Shown here: positions 62,579-64,000 of the stretch, piece by piece
Position numbering within the stretch: position 1 is the first letter of the stretch
Layout: each line of letters opens with the position of its first letter
Assembly (NCBI RefSeq): GCF_047250385.1
Contig: NZ_JBLBVM010000044.1
Coordinates: 1 to 64,000 of the forward strand
Reading direction: 5' to 3'
DNA: 64,000 bases
DNA from: Glaciecola sp047250385
Lineage (GTDB): Bacteria; Pseudomonadota; Gammaproteobacteria; Enterobacterales; Alteromonadaceae
The notes under the pieces: generated by a model
Seen by the model: only the letters and a program-made list of their open reading frames with translations
Databases searched by the model: none
Told to the model about the DNA's origin: nothing
Translations under genes and position numbers: made by a program

Positions 62579-63391
62579 ATGAAAAAGGCTACATTAGCCC
62601 TAGCAGTACTGTCAGCACTGGCTTTAACTGCGTGTCAAAAAGAAGAAGCAAACGACACAACAACTACGAAAGCTGCGACAGAAACAACGACAACTGTAAA
62701 TTCTGACGCAGATAAAACGAAATCCGATGCGCACGCACATGATGGCGAATTTGCCTCAGAAAGCGAAAAGCATTCATATGCTTTGGGCGCTAGCATGGGA
62801 TTATTTGCACATGATCGTATAGAGCAACAAAAATCGCTTAACATTGAATACGATGAAGCTGCTTTAATGGCTGGCTTTCATGATGGTCTAAAGAATGAAA
62901 CTAAGTATACGGTTCAAGAGTTACAAGGTTTTGCTCGCGCGGGCGACATGATTTTAAAAGCAAAGCAAGATGAAATAGCCAACGCCGCTTCAGCCAAAAA
63001 TATTGAAGAAGGTGCAGCTTACTTAGCTGAGAATGCAAAGAAAGAAGGTGTAAAAGTAACAGAGTCTGGTCTGCAGTACGAAGTATTAAAAGAAGGCACT
63101 GGTGATAGTCCATCTTCTGCTGCTTCAACGGTAAAAGTACATTACAAAGGAACGCTGCTAGATGGCACTGAGTTTGACTCATCGTATAGCCGCGGTGAAC
63201 CAGCAACGTTCCCACTTAACAGAGTGATTCCAGGCTGGACTGAAGGCTTACAACTAATGAAAGAAGGCGCAACGTATCGTTTTACCATTCCTTCTGAATT
63301 AGCTTATCGTGACCGCAACTCAGGTAAAATAACACCAAACTCAACATTGATATTTGATGTTGAATTGCTTGACGTGATTGAGCCTGAGTAA
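62579..63391 (+). CDS. fkpA: FKBP-type peptidyl-prolyl isomerase (FkpA-like), predicted lipoprotein
   Basis: A 270-residue envelope folding factor. The N-terminal signal ends in a lipobox-like ALTAC at 15-19, followed by a low-complexity Thr/Lys/Glu/Asp region to about 55. The FkpA-type dimerisation helices are at about 60-155 (HSYALGASMGLF, YTVQELQGF), and the FKBP domain at about 165-268 (VKVHYKGTLLDGTEFDSSYSRG, FPLNRVIPGWTEGLQLM). E. coli FkpA is soluble in the periplasm, whereas here a lipid anchor is predicted. The ribosome site GGAG is 8 nt before ATG 62579. Confidence 0.92.
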   Translation: MKKATLALAVLSALALTACQKEEANDTTTTKAATETTTTVNSDADKTKSDAHAHDGEFASESEKHSYALGASMGLFAHDRIEQQKSLNIEYDEAALMAGFHDGLKNETKYTVQELQGFARAGDMILKAKQDEIANAASAKNIEEGAAYLAENAKKEGVKVTESGLQYEVLKEGTGDSPSSAASTVKVHYKGTLLDGTEFDSSYSRGEPATFPLNRVIPGWTEGLQLMKEGATYRFTIPSELAYRDRNSGKITPNSTLIFDVELLDVIEPE

Positions 63392-63414
63392 GTCTTAGAA
63401 AATAAGAATAGGCA

Positions 63415-63449
63415 CGTCGCGGCAACAACATCAGTTGTTCGTCGCGACG
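63415..63449 (+). terminator. long stem-loop after fkpA
   Basis: The outer stem CGTCGCG / CGCGACG and inner stem AACAAC / GTTGTT, with small bulges, lie 24 bp after the fkpA stop. No T tract follows, so this may be a 3'-end stabiliser or a weak terminator. Confidence 0.45.
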
Positions 63450-63508
63450 AGTTTGAATTCCTTACAACATTATGAATTAACCCTCAGCAAAGGCCATTCT
63501 TGGTACAT

Positions 63509-63748
63509 TTAAAGGGTAATTTCTTTCCTATTACGTCTTAAAATTTTCCTACCCATATAGGCTAGAAATAAGCCACTCAAAGCAACAATTATCATGCTGC
63601 TAGAATATGGCAGAAGATAGGATGCCAATAAGGCATAAGCCAAACAGAAAAAGCCAGTAATGAAAATGACAAAGCCAACCAATAGATACAACTGCTGGCC
63701 TGTCGTAACTGGCTGAGCTTGCTCTCTTGTGTGATCTTGTACTTGCAT
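63509..63748 (-). CDS. small two-helix membrane protein, function unknown
   Basis: A 79-residue protein with a hydrophilic N-terminus (about 1-20), two membrane helices at about 21-45 (YLLVGFVIFITGFFCLAYALLA) and 49-66 (SSMIIVALSGLFLAYMG), and a strongly basic tail RRNRKEI, so both ends are probably cytoplasmic. No family recognised. An ideal CRP site lies 154 bp upstream of its start and could serve it or a gene beyond the window. Confidence 0.6.
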   Translation of the reverse strand: MQVQDHTREQAQPVTTGQQLYLLVGFVIFITGFFCLAYALLASYLLPYSSSMIIVALSGLFLAYMGRKILRRNRKEITL

Positions 63749-63901
63749 AATTGCCTAACCTTTTTATTTATACTTGATGTAAGTAATAAACGAGTCTATT
63801 TGTTTTAGTCGTTGCCATCTATTGCTGACTACTACCGATAGAAAGCTGTGTTTGAATAAAACATAAGATCTCTAATTGACCATTATTGAAACGATTGTCA
63901 A

Positions 63902-63917
63902 TGTGATTTAGTTCACA
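63902..63917. promoter_or_regulatory. CRP-cAMP binding site
   Basis: TGTGATTTAGTTCACA is a perfect match to the TGTGA-N6-TCACA consensus, with flanking AA and AA/TT fitting the extended site. The regulated gene is either the small membrane protein to the left or a gene to the right of the window. Confidence 0.75.
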
Positions 63918-64000
63918 AATTGGCCTGATAGTTCATTTTCTTTTTAAACTACCAACGAAAGACAGTGAAATAATCGGTGAACGAACATTTCACACTGTTG

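Overview
The window looks like chromosome of a marine gammaproteobacterium of the order Alteromonadales (Alteromonas/Glaciecola/Paraglaciecola-like). This is inferred from moderate-to-low G+C, the gene order hslO-hslR-gspC..N-yrfG-nudE-cysQ and yheU-yheT-yheS-yheV..slyX-fkpA, and the abundance of TonB-dependent and tryptophan-halogenase-family genes. No rRNA, tRNA, insertion sequence, prophage or CRISPR array was seen.

Layout. 1-2.7 kb: a DUF808/YedI membrane protein whose likely initiator is an ATC codon, then the redox chaperone Hsp33 and the RNA-binding Hsp15. 2.7-14.5 kb: a complete type II secretion operon gspC to gspN (12 genes, mostly overlapping), followed by a response-regulator diguanylate cyclase. 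15.5-18.3 kb: housekeeping nucleotide hydrolases (YjjX, YrfG, NudE, CysQ). 18.3-19.8 kb: a PEP-CTERM protein gene between two dense clusters of small palindromic repeats. 19.8-28.4 kb: a copper/silver-type RND efflux operon (small Met/Cys/His-rich protein, TolC-like, CusB-like with fused CusF domain, CusA-like) that continues into two PepSY membrane proteins, the last carrying a 2Fe-2S ferredoxin domain. 28.9 kb: remnant of a YHYH-domain gene. 29.4-33.5 kb: MlaA-like lipoprotein, MMPL/RND permease and a YceI protein. 33.5-40.8 kb: a large DUF3857/transglutaminase membrane protein and the yheU-yheT-TIGR02444-yheS / yheV group. 41-59.2 kb: a sucrose-utilisation island. 59.3-64 kb: spermidine-synthase-like protein, rhomboid protease, SlyX, a WD40 lipoprotein, an FkpA-like isomerase and a small membrane protein.

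The sucrose island resembles the Xanthomonas sux locus (TonB receptor, inner-membrane transporter, amylosucrase, LacI regulator). Here it is expanded by a ROK fructokinase, a GH13 alpha-glucosidase, a CHASE-domain hybrid kinase and two tandem tryptophan-halogenase-family flavoproteins behind the receptor. I infer that sucrose crosses the outer membrane by the receptor and the inner membrane by the SUT/SLC45-like carrier. Amylosucrase would then turn it into alpha-glucan plus fructose, and the kinase would phosphorylate the fructose. Three near-identical 18-bp CG-centred operator candidates (consensus AASTTAARCGTTTAAGTT) lie upstream of amylosucrase, fructokinase and the transporter, and they probably define the LacI regulon.

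The most novel-looking structure is a family of at least 13 intergenic 28-nt elements. Each is CGTC, an 8-nt arm, a GNAG loop, a complementary 8-nt arm, and a CTCC-like tail. The arms covary between copies, and three or four clusters share one architecture: tandem 18-21-nt left-half units running into one complete hairpin.
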